A program made the translations under genes and the position numbers. Below are positions 8,501-15,969 of a DNA stretch of 64,000 nt, in pieces. The DNA is from Paenibacillus spiritus (GTDB lineage Bacteria > Bacillota > Bacilli > Paenibacillales > Paenibacillaceae). How positions within the stretch are numbered: position 1 is the stretch's first letter; the number at the start of each line of letters is the position of its first letter. The notes under the pieces were generated by a model, which was given only the letters and a program-made list of their open reading frames with translations, had not been told where the DNA came from and did not search any database. The DNA lies in contig NZ_VYKK01000020.1 in assembly GCF_008710135.1 (NCBI RefSeq), positions 53,989 to 117,988 on the forward strand, given 5' to 3'.

Positions 8501-9554
8501 CGGCTGTCGTCTGTACCGGCGGGGTAATGTCTGTCCAGACGCCGGTTGAGGTGTTGTATTTATAGACGCCCCCGTCCTTCTGGCCTCCGCGGCGGAGACC
8601 GTCGTAAGGACCGGAACTGACGTTGTAGTTCACGTACAGGTACCCGTCCGAAGAGAGGATGCCGTGCATGGGCAGGAATCCCTTGCTGTCCGGATTAGTG
8701 ATGGATTCCCAGGTCTCGCCGCCGTCTGTACTGCGATAGACCGAATTCTCCGTGTCGGCTACGCCGACATAGATCGTTCCCGTCGGCCGGGCGGCCCGGC
8801 CGGCCGCGGCGTCGGCCCGCTGGCCGGTCGTCTCGTCGAAGGTTACCCACACGACTCCGAACTCGCCGCCGTAGTAGTCCTTGGCGTCCTGCCGGGCTGT
8901 GAAGGATTCAACCCGGTTCCAGGTTGCCCCGTAGTCGGCGCTTCGCCACAGGCCTTCGCCGTTGCGGGCTCCAAAGTACAGAATACGGTTGTCATTCGGG
9001 TCTACCGCCAGCCGTTCGCCCATATTGCGGCCGGGCATATTGCCGCCGAACTTAATCGGCAGCCGGGTCTCTTCCCAGGTCTCGCCCCGGTCGGAGGAAC
9101 GCAGCATGACACCGGTCTGGTCGGTGAAGAAATTGGAGTACGTGCCGGCTGCAAGGTAGACGCGGTCCGGATCGACGGGGTCGGTGGCCAGACTCTCTAC
9201 GCCCGCCATATTCCAGTTGTCGAAGCTGACGCCATCCAGCAGCTGCTTCCAGGAATTCGAGGCGCTGTCCCAGCGGTAGGCGCCGCCCATGTCGGTGCGG
9301 ACATAGACGAGTCCCGGTTCGCTTGAATTAAAGATCACTCCGGGGATATACCCGCCGCCGACAATGGCGGCGCGCCCCCATTGATACGGCTGGATTCCGT
9401 AGGTAGCCGAGGTAGCCGTGGCCGTGGCCGCCGACGCAAGAGCCGGACCGGGCGCGGCGGTGCTGTCGGCGGCTGCCGTCTGGGCGTAACCGCTTCCAAT
9501 GACCGGCAGAGCCAGAGCGGCGGTAAGGCAGACCTTCCATACTTTCTTGAACAT
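5580..9554 (-). CDS. Secreted GH74 xyloglucanase with C-terminal S-layer homology domains
   Basis: A 1324-residue exported enzyme. A signal peptide spans roughly residues 1-29, and a GH74 double seven-bladed propeller occupies about 55-800. Characteristic blocks are YQWGRAAIVGGGYIPG, YVRTDMGGAYRW with Asp88, and LISGLGDIGGFRH with Asp514, the two positions expected for the catalytic acids of GH74 endo-xyloglucanases. Asp-box motifs (S-TDGGxTW) recur. A Pro/Ala/Ser linker (about 905-945) leads to a beta-rich region and three SLH repeats (about 1145-1324) that should anchor it to the cell wall. ATG at 9554 follows AAGGAGG. The product should act outside the cell on plant xyloglucan. It sits between the metal sensor and its probable target with no evident functional link. 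Confidence 0.93.
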   Translation of the reverse strand: MFKKVWKVCLTAALALPVIGSGYAQTAAADSTAAPGPALASAATATATSATYGIQPYQWGRAAIVGGGYIPGVIFNSSEPGLVYVRTDMGGAYRWDSASNSWKQLLDGVSFDNWNMAGVESLATDPVDPDRVYLAAGTYSNFFTDQTGVMLRSSDRGETWEETRLPIKFGGNMPGRNMGERLAVDPNDNRILYFGARNGEGLWRSADYGATWNRVESFTARQDAKDYYGGEFGVVWVTFDETTGQRADAAAGRAARPTGTIYVGVADTENSVYRSTDGGETWESITNPDSKGFLPMHGILSSDGYLYVNYNVSSGPYDGLRRGGQKDGGVYKYNTSTGVWTDITPPVQTTAGSNEVGSYGFGGLAVDPQHPNVIMTSTMNVWWPDEHIFRSTDGGATWKTFWTDSGWDQRHNNYTIDYSRAPWLDWGTPTSTTSTAQNPKLGWMIGDLDIDPFNSDHLFYGTGATLFGTNNLTALDQGMTVGLSVYAQGIEETAVNALIVPPSGDAKLISGLGDIGGFRHTDLTRAPGMITNPTISNITDLDFAQNDSNRIIRVGNADADAPHMGISTDNGATWTPAANAWTGNATTGGGHAAISADGATIVWAPASSAADVKRPVSYSTDLGKTWTASSGIPDGAVVSSDRVNPDKFYGFLDGKFYVSQDGGATFRLTVSSGLPNSMTGKFKAVSNREGDIWLAAVKDKEHPEYAYGVFHSTDSGASFTKLTEVEESAMIGFGKAAPGEDYDAIYISGRIDGTYGFFRSDDAGATWIRINDEAHQYANATQAITGDPNVYGRVYIGTNGFGIVMGDLAGEAVYPPAGGLTVTAADPAGAANDGLTQLTVTPSVYAGNQRVYANFGTGAVPVPKLKDKLTGYAALPESGLVPAVDGDHIAVAEVSPAGQAVRFGQTTAAVSAEPAAGTASPSPAATPAPAPAVPAATASPSSAPQVTAGSAALTAAVGADGKAAVTLTADILTRAAAGADGTITVSVTAAGAKSLSAALPDGILAALASQGIRDVQVKLNDVYISLDTALLRKAGAGAPLVLSAARVEPSALSAEAKLKTAGSQVYELNLSSGGQTVAWNGKAVQVSLPYSPASGEKPNQTVVYYLSDNGGVQTVKNAKYEAASGRVVFAPKHFSKYAAANVKVSFPDTARYVWAADAIDRLAAQGVLSGMGDGAFHPAGTVTRAQFAQMLTLALDLEAPGASAPFSDVKAGAWYSEAVAAAQKSGIVQGRSDGTFGVNEPITRQDMAVMIDKALKQQNADLSASAASFKDSAAISAYALESVDRLAAAGLISGQGDGLFAPKASATRAEAAVLIHHLLGYLAK

Positions 9555-9795
9555 GCTGTGCCTCCTTGATTAGGAATAAGGTGAATGTCTGGTTCGGCGG
9601 CCGCTTCAGGCAGCCGCTGTACCCCGGATCGCCAATCTGTATGTAAGCGATTTCTCCGGGATGTTAGCTCACATTATAAAATTTTCCACTGCCGGTAAAT
9701 ACCCCGAGAATCCGGGCAAAAATCCCCGAATAATTAGTCATAATGGCCAAACGCCCATTTTAAGGATTCCGAATTCCGTTTAGGCCGGCCAATCA
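9555..9795. other. AT-rich spacer between the divergent GH74 and cadA genes
   Basis: This region holds the 5' leader of the GH74 gene and becomes AT-rich around 9670-9775. I see no ORF, clear hairpin terminator or riboswitch. A GH74 promoter must lie here on the minus strand, but I could not assign boxes with confidence. Confidence 0.5.
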
Positions 9796-9824
9796 TTGAC
9801 ACCCCGGACGGGTAAGCATATAAT
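9796..9824 (+). promoter_or_regulatory. Consensus sigma-A promoter of cadA
   Basis: A perfect TTGACA (9796-9801) and a perfect TATAAT (9819-9824) are separated by 17 bp, giving a start near 9831. Such a strong promoter fits a gene held off by a repressor. Confidence 0.9.
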
Positions 9825-9834
9825 AGCGGTACAT

Positions 9835-9860
9835 AACACATGAATACTTGCTCATATTTT
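9835..9860. promoter_or_regulatory. Putative ArsR/SmtB 12-2-12 operator at the cadA start site
   Basis: AACACATGAATA, CT, then TGCTCATATTTT form a 12-2-12 imperfect inverted repeat with 8 of 12 paired positions, including the ATGA/TCAT core typical of SmtB/ZiaR/CadC operators. It begins 10 bp after the -10 box and covers the predicted transcription start, where a bound repressor would block initiation. The ArsR-type protein at 5106 is the obvious candidate. Confidence 0.6.
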
Positions 9861-9886
9861 TACGGACTAAAGGAGCTGAGAAGCTG

Positions 9887-12166
9887 ATGAACACAGCCGG
9901 GGGCGGTACGCCCAAGAGACAGGAATGGATGCTGGAAGGTCTGGACTGCGCCAACTGCGCGATGAAGATTGAGAATCGCGTGAAGCGGATCGAGGGCGTT
10001 GAGGCCTGTTCGGTGAACTTTGCGGCAGGCACGCTGACGCTGGAGACAGCGGGCGGCTATGCGGAATCCGCGGCTGCCGAGGCCGAACGGACGGTGAAAT
10101 TGCTGGAGCCGAATGTGAAGATGGTAGTCCGGTCCGGGAGAAGCCGGGCCCAAGGCTCCGAAGGGCCTTCTCACGGGCATGGACACGAGCATGGCCACGA
10201 CGACAGCCACGCGCACGATCACGAGCATGGCCACGACGGCAACAACGCGCACGATCACGAGCACGGCCACAGCCACTCGCACGGCCAGGGCGATACCCGG
10301 CGGACCGTTCTGATGATTGCAGGAGGCGTCGTCCTGGCGGCGGCCGGAGCGCTGCTGCCTGTCAGCGGCATGGCAGAGCTGATTCTGTTCCTTGCCGCTT
10401 ACCTTGCCGTCGGAGGAGAAGTGGTCTGGCGGGCGCTGACCAATCTGCTGCGCGGCGAGCTGTTCGATGAGAACTTCCTGATGGCGGTGGCAACAATCGG
10501 AGCGTTCGCCATCGGGCAGTACCCGGAAGGCGTCGCCGTTATGCTGTTCTACCAGATCGGCGAGCTGTTCCAGGGGATGGCCGTGAACCGTTCGCGCCGT
10601 TCGATCACCGCGCTCATGGACATCCGGCCGGAGACGGCGCGGGTCCGCAGCGGAGAAATGACGCGCGAAGTATCGCCGGAGACTGTGGCTGTCGGCGATA
10701 TCCTTGTAGTGAAGCCGGGCGAGCGGGTTCCGCTGGACGGAATCGTGATCGAAGGCAGTTCGATGATGGACACGTCGGCGCTGACCGGAGAATCTGTGCC
10801 GCGGGCAGCCGGAGAAGGAAGCGAGGTTCTCAGCGGCTTCATCAACAAGAATGGCGTCGTCGCCGTGAAGGTGACGAAGACTTTTGCCGAGTCGGCGGTA
10901 TCGAAGATTCTGGATCTGGTTCAGAACGCGGCCGGAAGCAAGGCGAAGACCGAGAACTTTATTACGAAGTTCGCCCGCGTATACACGCCGATCGTTGTTA
11001 TCGCTGCTGTGCTGCTGGCAGCCCTTCCGCCGCTCGTGGTGCCGGGCGCCGAATTCTCCGACTGGCTGTATCGGGCGCTGGTGTTCCTGGTTATTTCTTG
11101 TCCGTGCGCGCTTGTCATTTCGATTCCGCTCGGGTTCTTCGGCGGCATTGGGGCGGCTTCCCGCTCCGGCATTCTGGTGAAGGGAAGCAATTACCTGGAG
11201 GCGCTGAACGGAATTCGGACCGTCGTCTTCGACAAGACAGGAACCTTGACCAAAGGCCAGTTCAAGGTGACGGCGATCCATCCGGAGAAGGGAACAACCC
11301 GGGAGGATCTGCTGCGGCTGGCAGCGCTGGCGGAGAGCCATTCGAACCATCCGATTGCGGAGTCCATTCTGGCCGCTTACGGAGAGCCGGTCGCCGAAGC
11401 CGCCGTTGCCGGCTACAACGAAGTCGCGGGGCATGGCATTGAGGCGACGGTGGAAGGGCGGCGCGTGCTGGCGGGAAATGCGAAGCTGATGGACCGCGAA
11501 GGCATTGCCTTCCGCCGGCCGGAGGAGACGGGAACCGTGGTCCATCTGGCCGCGGACGGCGTCTATGCCGGAAGTCTCGTCATCGCCGACGAGGTGAAGC
11601 CGGATGCCGCAGAAGCGATCGCCGCGCTGCGCCGCGCCGGCATCGAACGTACCGCCATGCTGACCGGAGACGCCTCCGCCGTTGCGGAAGCGGTCGGCCG
11701 GGAGCTTGGCATCGACGAAGTGCATGCCGAACTGCTGCCCGAGCATAAGGTGGAGGAGCTGGAGCGGCTGAAGACCCGCTACAAGGGCCGCGGAGGCATT
11801 GCTTTTGTCGGAGACGGGATCAATGACACGCCGGTTCTGGCCGGCGCCGATGTCGGCATCGCCATGGGCGGTCTCGGCTCCGACGCTGCGATTGAGGCGG
11901 CCGATATCGTCATCATGACCGACGAACCGTCGAAGATCGCCTCCGCCATCCGCATTTCCCGGCGCACGCGGCGGATCGTCTGGCAGAACATTCTGTTCGC
12001 GCTGGGCGTGAAGATCGTCTTCCTGCTTCTCGGAGCATTCGGCATCGCGACCATGTGGGAGGCCGTCTTCTCGGATGTCGGCGTGACCCTGCTTGCCGTA
12101 CTCAACAGCATGCGGGCGCTGAAGACGGAAGAGGCGGCTCCGGCGAAGCGGGCGGCAGCGGCATAA
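9887..12166 (+). CDS. cadA: Zn/Cd/Pb-exporting P1B-type ATPase with His-rich linker
   Basis: A 759-residue membrane pump. The N-terminal heavy-metal-associated domain has DCANC (Cys21/Cys24). Residues about 96-132 are a His/Asp/Gly tract with repeated HEHGHD and AHDHEHGH units that could buffer metal. The ATPase core has TGES, the membrane CPC motif (Cys405-Pro-Cys407), phosphorylated Asp449 in DKTGTL, an HP-type SNHPIAES motif and GDGIND. CPC with an HMA domain is the CadA/ZntA pattern for Zn2+, Cd2+ and Pb2+ export. ATG at 9887 follows AAAGGAG at 11-nt spacing; a TTG at 9848 lies inside the operator and is unlikely. It has its own strong promoter overlapped by an ArsR-type operator. Confidence 0.94.
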   Translation: MNTAGGGTPKRQEWMLEGLDCANCAMKIENRVKRIEGVEACSVNFAAGTLTLETAGGYAESAAAEAERTVKLLEPNVKMVVRSGRSRAQGSEGPSHGHGHEHGHDDSHAHDHEHGHDGNNAHDHEHGHSHSHGQGDTRRTVLMIAGGVVLAAAGALLPVSGMAELILFLAAYLAVGGEVVWRALTNLLRGELFDENFLMAVATIGAFAIGQYPEGVAVMLFYQIGELFQGMAVNRSRRSITALMDIRPETARVRSGEMTREVSPETVAVGDILVVKPGERVPLDGIVIEGSSMMDTSALTGESVPRAAGEGSEVLSGFINKNGVVAVKVTKTFAESAVSKILDLVQNAAGSKAKTENFITKFARVYTPIVVIAAVLLAALPPLVVPGAEFSDWLYRALVFLVISCPCALVISIPLGFFGGIGAASRSGILVKGSNYLEALNGIRTVVFDKTGTLTKGQFKVTAIHPEKGTTREDLLRLAALAESHSNHPIAESILAAYGEPVAEAAVAGYNEVAGHGIEATVEGRRVLAGNAKLMDREGIAFRRPEETGTVVHLAADGVYAGSLVIADEVKPDAAEAIAALRRAGIERTAMLTGDASAVAEAVGRELGIDEVHAELLPEHKVEELERLKTRYKGRGGIAFVGDGINDTPVLAGADVGIAMGGLGSDAAIEAADIVIMTDEPSKIASAIRISRRTRRIVWQNILFALGVKIVFLLLGAFGIATMWEAVFSDVGVTLLAVLNSMRALKTEEAAPAKRAAAA

Positions 12167-12229
12167 ACGGCGTTCCGTCTGCTTCCTGAAGCGCATCAAC
12201 TTGAGATACAACCCCAAGACAAGCAAGCC

Positions 12230-12270
12230 CTAGGGGCTGTCCCAGAAGTAGATATTTCTAAGCTGAAAAG
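12230..12270. mobile_element. Insertion-sequence terminal remnant
   Basis: CTAG followed by GGGCTGTCCCAGAAGTAGA and TATTTCTAAGCTGA matches, with only a few substitutions, the segment at 63953 that seems to open an insertion sequence at the window edge. GGCTGTCCC-type termini are common in Firmicute insertion sequences (IS1182 or IS5-like; exact family not determined). No opposite terminus or transposase is seen nearby, so this is probably a solo end or decayed copy. Confidence 0.6.
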
Positions 12271-12283
12271 GGGCATTTTCTCC

Positions 12284-12339
12284 AAAAAAGCAAGCCAAGC
12301 GGCCGTTCAAGGGAGTTCATCCTTGAACGGCTGCTTGGC
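12284..12339 (-). terminator. Terminator downstream of ldh
   Basis: An 18-of-19-bp stem (12294-12312 with 12321-12339) with an 8-nt loop is followed on the minus strand by TTGCTTTTTT. It may also stop cadA transcripts weakly, but no U tract exists on the plus strand. Confidence 0.85.
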
Positions 12340-12427
12340 GGTGTTGGTCCATCCTGTGCTTATTCAGCCAATTGCGGGCGGGAGAAAGCCGCCCGACCTC
12401 GGTGGCAGCCGTACCTGTGGTTTCGTG

Positions 12428-13390
12428 TCAGATCACGCCGTCAGCTGCGAGGCGTTCGATGCCGGTGCGGATGATGGCGCAGGAGCGGCTGAGCTTGGCG
12501 GCCTCCTCATCGGTAAGCTTGAGCTCCAGCAGCTCCTGAATGCCTTCGCTGCCGATGATGGCGGGGACGCCCGTACAGATATCCCGGTAACCGTATTCTC
12601 CGTCCAGAATGGCGGAGACGGCGATGATCTTGTGGTCGTCATTCAGGATGGAACGCGTAATGTAAGCCAGCGCGCTGCCGATGCCAAAATGCGTCGAGCC
12701 TTTGCGGGTGAAGATTTCCCAGCCGGCGTCCTTGGTCTTCCGGGCAATGTCGTCCAGGTCCAGATCTTTGAACCGTTCCCGGTGCTGCTCCAGAATATGC
12801 AGAACCGGCTTGCCGCCGATGGTGACGTGCGACCAGGCGACGAACTGCGATTCGCCGTGTTCGCCTAGGGCATAGCCGCTTACGCTTCGCGGATCAATGG
12901 AGAACACCTCGGAGAGCAGCGTCTTCAGCCGCGACGAGTCAATGGAGGTGCCGGTGCCGATAATGCGGTGCCGGGGAAGGCCGGAGATTCTCCAGACCAG
13001 ATAGGTGACGATGTCAACCGGATTGGCCGCGACGACAAAAATCCCGTCGAACCCGCCCTTCATAATGTCGGTCACAATCTCCCGCGTGATGGCCGCAGCC
13101 TGATCGAGCACATCGAGCCGGGTCTGCCCCGGCTTCGGGTTGGCGCCCGCCGTTATAATCACCACGTCCATTCCGCCGCAATCCAGCGCCGTTCCGGCGT
13201 ATACCCGGGTGCGGGAACCGGCAAAATCCATACAATGCGATAAATCCAGCGCTTGTGCCATCGCCCGGTCATAGGTGCGGTCAATCATCATGATCTCGTC
13301 GCAGATGCCCTGGTTGACCATGGCATAGGCGCAGCTCGAACCGACGTTGCCGGAGCCGACGATTGCGACTTTACGCGTTTTGCTAGCCAT
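12428..13390 (-). CDS. ldh: L-lactate dehydrogenase
   Basis: A 320-residue cytosolic enzyme that reduces pyruvate to L-lactate with NADH. The N-terminal Rossmann motif is [12 protein letters not shown]. The substrate-loop segment is [13 protein letters not shown] with Arg91, followed by VVAANPVDI, and the catalytic His178 lies in ALGEHGES. The [11 protein letters not shown] segment replaces the more usual GTGTVLD, so a related L-2-hydroxyacid dehydrogenase is possible, but the 91-92 region favours LDH over malate dehydrogenase. It is followed by its own terminator, and the ccdC-like gene upstream ends at a separate terminator, so it is probably monocistronic. It would regenerate NAD+ in fermentation, consistent with the anaerobic ribonucleotide reductase found further on. 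Confidence 0.92.
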   Translation of the reverse strand: MASKTRKVAIVGSGNVGSSCAYAMVNQGICDEIMMIDRTYDRAMAQALDLSHCMDFAGSRTRVYAGTALDCGGMDVVIITAGANPKPGQTRLDVLDQAAAITREIVTDIMKGGFDGIFVVAANPVDIVTYLVWRISGLPRHRIIGTGTSIDSSRLKTLLSEVFSIDPRSVSGYALGEHGESQFVAWSHVTIGGKPVLHILEQHRERFKDLDLDDIARKTKDAGWEIFTRKGSTHFGIGSALAYITRSILNDDHKIIAVSAILDGEYGYRDICTGVPAIIGSEGIQELLELKLTDEEAAKLSRSCAIIRTGIERLAADGVI

Positions 13391-13477
13391 TGCCCCATCC
13401 CCGCTCTCTTGTTCGTTTCTTCCATTTTACCCGATCGGCGCCTCCTTGACCTGACATGTATCCAAAAAGATACAAGC

Positions 13478-13502
13478 CAAAAACGCCCGTTCTTGAACGG
13501 GC
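13478..13502 (-). terminator. Terminator downstream of the ccdC-like gene
   Basis: GCCCGTTC/GAACGGGC palindrome (13485-13502), followed on the minus strand by GTTTTTGG. Confidence 0.8.
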
Positions 13503-13548
13503 AACGCAGGGTGCGGCGGACAAGCCGGCTTGAAAGGAGGCGGGGACT

Positions 13549-14049
13549 TTAGGCCGGCTCGGGAGCGCCGGGCTCTGCGAGAATGGCTTTGTACCGTCTC
13601 CACATGAACCAGCGCCAGTGCAGAATCATGCCGAATGCCAGAATGAAGAAGAGGCCGCCGGATTGGGGCACCGATACATAGAGGTCGATAAATTCGTGCA
13701 GAAGGGTGCGGATCAGCAGCAGACCGAGAAGAATAAAGGCGAAGCTCTTGGAGCGGGTCGCAAAGATTTCGCCGTCCCGCCGGTGAAATTTCGTCGTCGC
13801 AATCAGCGGATAGGCGAAGATCAGCCAGCCTGCGGCGAATGCGGCAAGCGCCCACCAGAGCGGAAAGCGGACCTGGGGCACGACGAACATGAAGAAGCCG
13901 GTGGCCATGCCCATAGGCGGAATCAGGATTTTGCGGACCGTAACCGGCCGCTCGCTGGCTTTGACCCGGATCAAAATAACCATCAGCGCCATGAACAGCG
14001 TGCCGATGGTGGTTCCCCAGTGCAGGACCGATGGGTTAATGCTGCCCAT
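13549..14049 (-). CDS. ccdC: CcdC-like membrane protein
   Basis: A 166-residue protein with five predicted membrane helices. The block RVKASERPVTVRKILIPP, then GMATGFFMFVVPQVRFP, matches the CcdC/DUF1453 family, first named from a Bacillus operon with cytochrome c maturation gene ccdA, although its own role is unclear. Unlike that operon, no ccdA or redox gene is adjacent here. The next gene downstream is ldh, separated by a terminator. The start at 14049 follows GGAAAGGAAACGTG upstream on the minus strand. Identification rests on sequence pattern; the function remains unassigned. Confidence 0.75.
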   Translation of the reverse strand: MGSINPSVLHWGTTIGTLFMALMVILIRVKASERPVTVRKILIPPMGMATGFFMFVVPQVRFPLWWALAAFAAGWLIFAYPLIATTKFHRRDGEIFATRSKSFAFILLGLLLIRTLLHEFIDLYVSVPQSGGLFFILAFGMILHWRWFMWRRYKAILAEPGAPEPA

Positions 14050-14137
14050 AGCTCACGTTTCCTTTCCAACTAAAGTGCGTATGCTGTTGTCATTATAGCA
14101 GAAAGGGGCTTCTTCACCCAAACGGCTGGACGGAACG

Positions 14138-14167
14138 CCAAAAACCGCCGGCCCAAGGCCGGCGGTT
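14138..14167 (-). terminator. Terminator downstream of the GlsB-type gene
   Basis: A 10-bp stem (14143-14152 with 14158-14167) with a 5-nt loop, followed on the minus strand by a T-rich GGTTTTTGG end. Confidence 0.88.
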
Positions 14168-14203
14168 ATGGTAACCTTATAGGTTATAAAGTGCAAACTC
14201 TAA

Positions 14204-14461
14204 TTACGAGCGTGTGCTGCGTCCCATCGAACGCATTACCAGGCTGACAATCGCAATCAGCACGATGGCGCCGATCAGGGACGGGAAGATATAGAAGTCG
14301 CTGATCTTAGGTCCGAAGTCACCCAGGAACCCGCCCAGCCAGGAACCGATAATACCGGCGATGATGTTGCCGATGACGCCTCCGGGAATGTCTCTACCTA
14401 CAATCAGTCCGGCCAGCCAGCCGATAACGCCGCCTACAATCAGCATCCACAAGAAACTCAT
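14204..14461 (-). CDS. GlsB/YeaQ/YmgE-family small membrane protein
   Basis: An 85-residue protein made of three hydrophobic segments with many Gly residues: FLWMLIVGGVIGWLAGLIVG, then a GGVIGNIIAGIIGSWLGGFLG stretch, and a last helix ending in MRSMGRSTRS. This is the transglycosylase-associated/GlsB family, generally stress-induced in Firmicutes with no proven activity. ATG at 14461 follows GAGGAGATGAG. Its strong downstream terminator marks a monocistronic unit. I see no convincing sigma-B promoter in the upstream 300 bp. Confidence 0.87.
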   Translation of the reverse strand: MSFLWMLIVGGVIGWLAGLIVGRDIPGGVIGNIIAGIIGSWLGGFLGDFGPKISDFYIFPSLIGAIVLIAIVSLVMRSMGRSTRS

Positions 14462-14765
14462 TTAGCTCATCTCCTCATATTTGTTATTGTCTTGGATGTT
14501 AACTATTAACCTCAACCTCCGGGTTTAAATCAGGTGTCGGATATTGGCAGGAAGACCATTCGCCTCTTCGGAGGGGGAGGGGAGATAAGGCTACATCTAA
14601 TAGAGAAGAACAGAAGCCTTCTGAAATTCACACAGGTAGAATAGTGCAAATTCTAAGCCGCAGAGAAGAGGGAGGCCCGGAAGGTACAGGATCGGCCGGG
14701 AAGGGTAATAAAAGAGTGAAGTTGCCGATGCAGCAATCATCCCTCATCCATAGGAGGAGCCTATT
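14462..14765. other. Intergenic region between the divergent GlsB-type and pgl genes
   Basis: About 300 bp with purine-rich stretches. It contains the ribosome-binding sites of both neighbours. No ORF, terminator or riboswitch was recognised, and no promoter could be placed confidently. Confidence 0.5.
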
Positions 14766-15845
14766 ATGATAGAACCCTTGGAACCGTCCGGCCTGGAGCC
14801 GGAAGAAGTGCTGTTTGTGGCCGGAACTTACGGCAGCGGGGAACAACCGACGATATATATAGGAGCTCTTGATACGCGGGAAGGAACGATGCGGATTGTG
14901 GGTTCGGAAGCGGGGATCGAGAATCCGTCCTTCCTGGCGCTGAGCGACGACCTGACCCGCCTGTACGCAGCCAGCGAAAAAGAAGAGGGCGAAGTGGCCG
15001 CTTACGCCCTGGACCTGAAGGAACGGCGCCTTACGGCGCTCGGCGCTCAGAAGACGGAAGGCGCCGCTCCCTGCTATGCGGCGCTTGATTCTTCGGGGAA
15101 CTACCTCTATGCCGTCAACTACGGCGGCGGCAATGTGAACGTCTTCCCCGTTGGAACCGGAGGCGGGCTGGGCGGGATGACCTCCCAGGCCAGACACAGC
15201 GGAGCCGGCGTGAGGGAAGACCGCCAGGATGCGCCGCATCCGCACTCGGTGACCCCGGTGCCGGGCGGGGAGCGGGTCCTGGTCTGCGACCTCGGACTCG
15301 ACGTGATCCGCATTTACCGGCTGGAGGACGGGCAGCTCCGTCAGGAGCGCGATGTCCGGATGCTGCCGGGCTCCGGTCCCCGCCACCTGGCTCTGCATCC
15401 GAACGGCCGGACCGTCTACTGCGCGAATGAGCTGAACTGCACCGTGTCGGTGCTGGAGGCCCGCGAGCAGTATGCCGAGCTGGAGCCGGTTCAGCATGTC
15501 TCCACGCTGCCGGAGGCTTACGCTCCCGGGAGCGACGACAGTGCCGCCGATGTGCATCTGTCCCCGGACGGACGTTATCTGTACGTCTCCAACCGCGGCC
15601 ATGACAGCATCGTCCGCTTCCCGGTGGACGAAACGACCGGCAGACTGAAGGAGGAAGGCGACTGGCAGTCTACGGGAGGCAAGACGCCGCGCAACTTCGC
15701 GGTGGCGGAGGGCTGGGTGCTGGCCGCCAACCAGACGTCCGGCAATATCACGTCCTTCCGGCTGAATCCCGAAGACGGCCGGCTGATCCCGACCGGCAGC
15801 GAGCTTGAGCTGCCTTCGCCGGTGTGCGTGCTCTTCCTGAAATAG
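14766..15845 (+). CDS. pgl: 6-phosphogluconolactonase (lactonase/propeller type)
   Basis: A 359-residue seven-bladed propeller of the YbhE/Pgl lactonase family. Diagnostic segments are VAGTYGSG at the start, ENPSFLALSDDLTRLYA, YLYAVNYGGGNV, APHPHSVTPVPGG with DLGLDVIRIYR, GPRHLALHPNG, and DVHLSPDGRYLYVSNRGHDSI near the end. It would hydrolyse 6-phosphogluconolactone in the oxidative pentose phosphate pathway. ATG at 14766 follows TAGGAGGAGC. It stands alone, with a 17-bp-stem terminator 50 bp beyond the stop. No other pathway gene is nearby, so the precise sugar lactone substrate is inferred from the family. Confidence 0.88.
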   Translation: MIEPLEPSGLEPEEVLFVAGTYGSGEQPTIYIGALDTREGTMRIVGSEAGIENPSFLALSDDLTRLYAASEKEEGEVAAYALDLKERRLTALGAQKTEGAAPCYAALDSSGNYLYAVNYGGGNVNVFPVGTGGGLGGMTSQARHSGAGVREDRQDAPHPHSVTPVPGGERVLVCDLGLDVIRIYRLEDGQLRQERDVRMLPGSGPRHLALHPNGRTVYCANELNCTVSVLEAREQYAELEPVQHVSTLPEAYAPGSDDSAADVHLSPDGRYLYVSNRGHDSIVRFPVDETTGRLKEEGDWQSTGGKTPRNFAVAEGWVLAANQTSGNITSFRLNPEDGRLIPTGSELELPSPVCVLFLK

Positions 15846-15894
15846 CCTGCACGATAGGCCGGCGATGCTTAGAATCGCTGGCCGGACCGATATA

Positions 15895-15942
15895 CCGAAG
15901 CAGCCCGCACCGGATGAACGGTGCGGGCTGCTTCGGCTTTCT
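15895..15942 (+). terminator. Strong terminator after pgl
   Basis: A perfect 17-bp stem (15895-15911 with 15920-15936), an 8-nt loop and a CTTTCTC tail. A smaller imperfect hairpin precedes it. Confidence 0.88.
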
Positions 15943-15969
15943 CCGCGCGCTTTCAGTCTGCGCGCGCCT

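Noticed and set aside
9848..9886. Longer N-terminus of CadA from TTG 9848
   Set aside because: The codon lies in the operator and the predicted leader starts just before it; ATG 9887 has a ribosome-binding site and fits the family start.
9860..12226. 788-residue minus-strand open frame
   Set aside because: Shadow of cadA; its sequence is biased to His/Arg/Gln with no recognisable domain.
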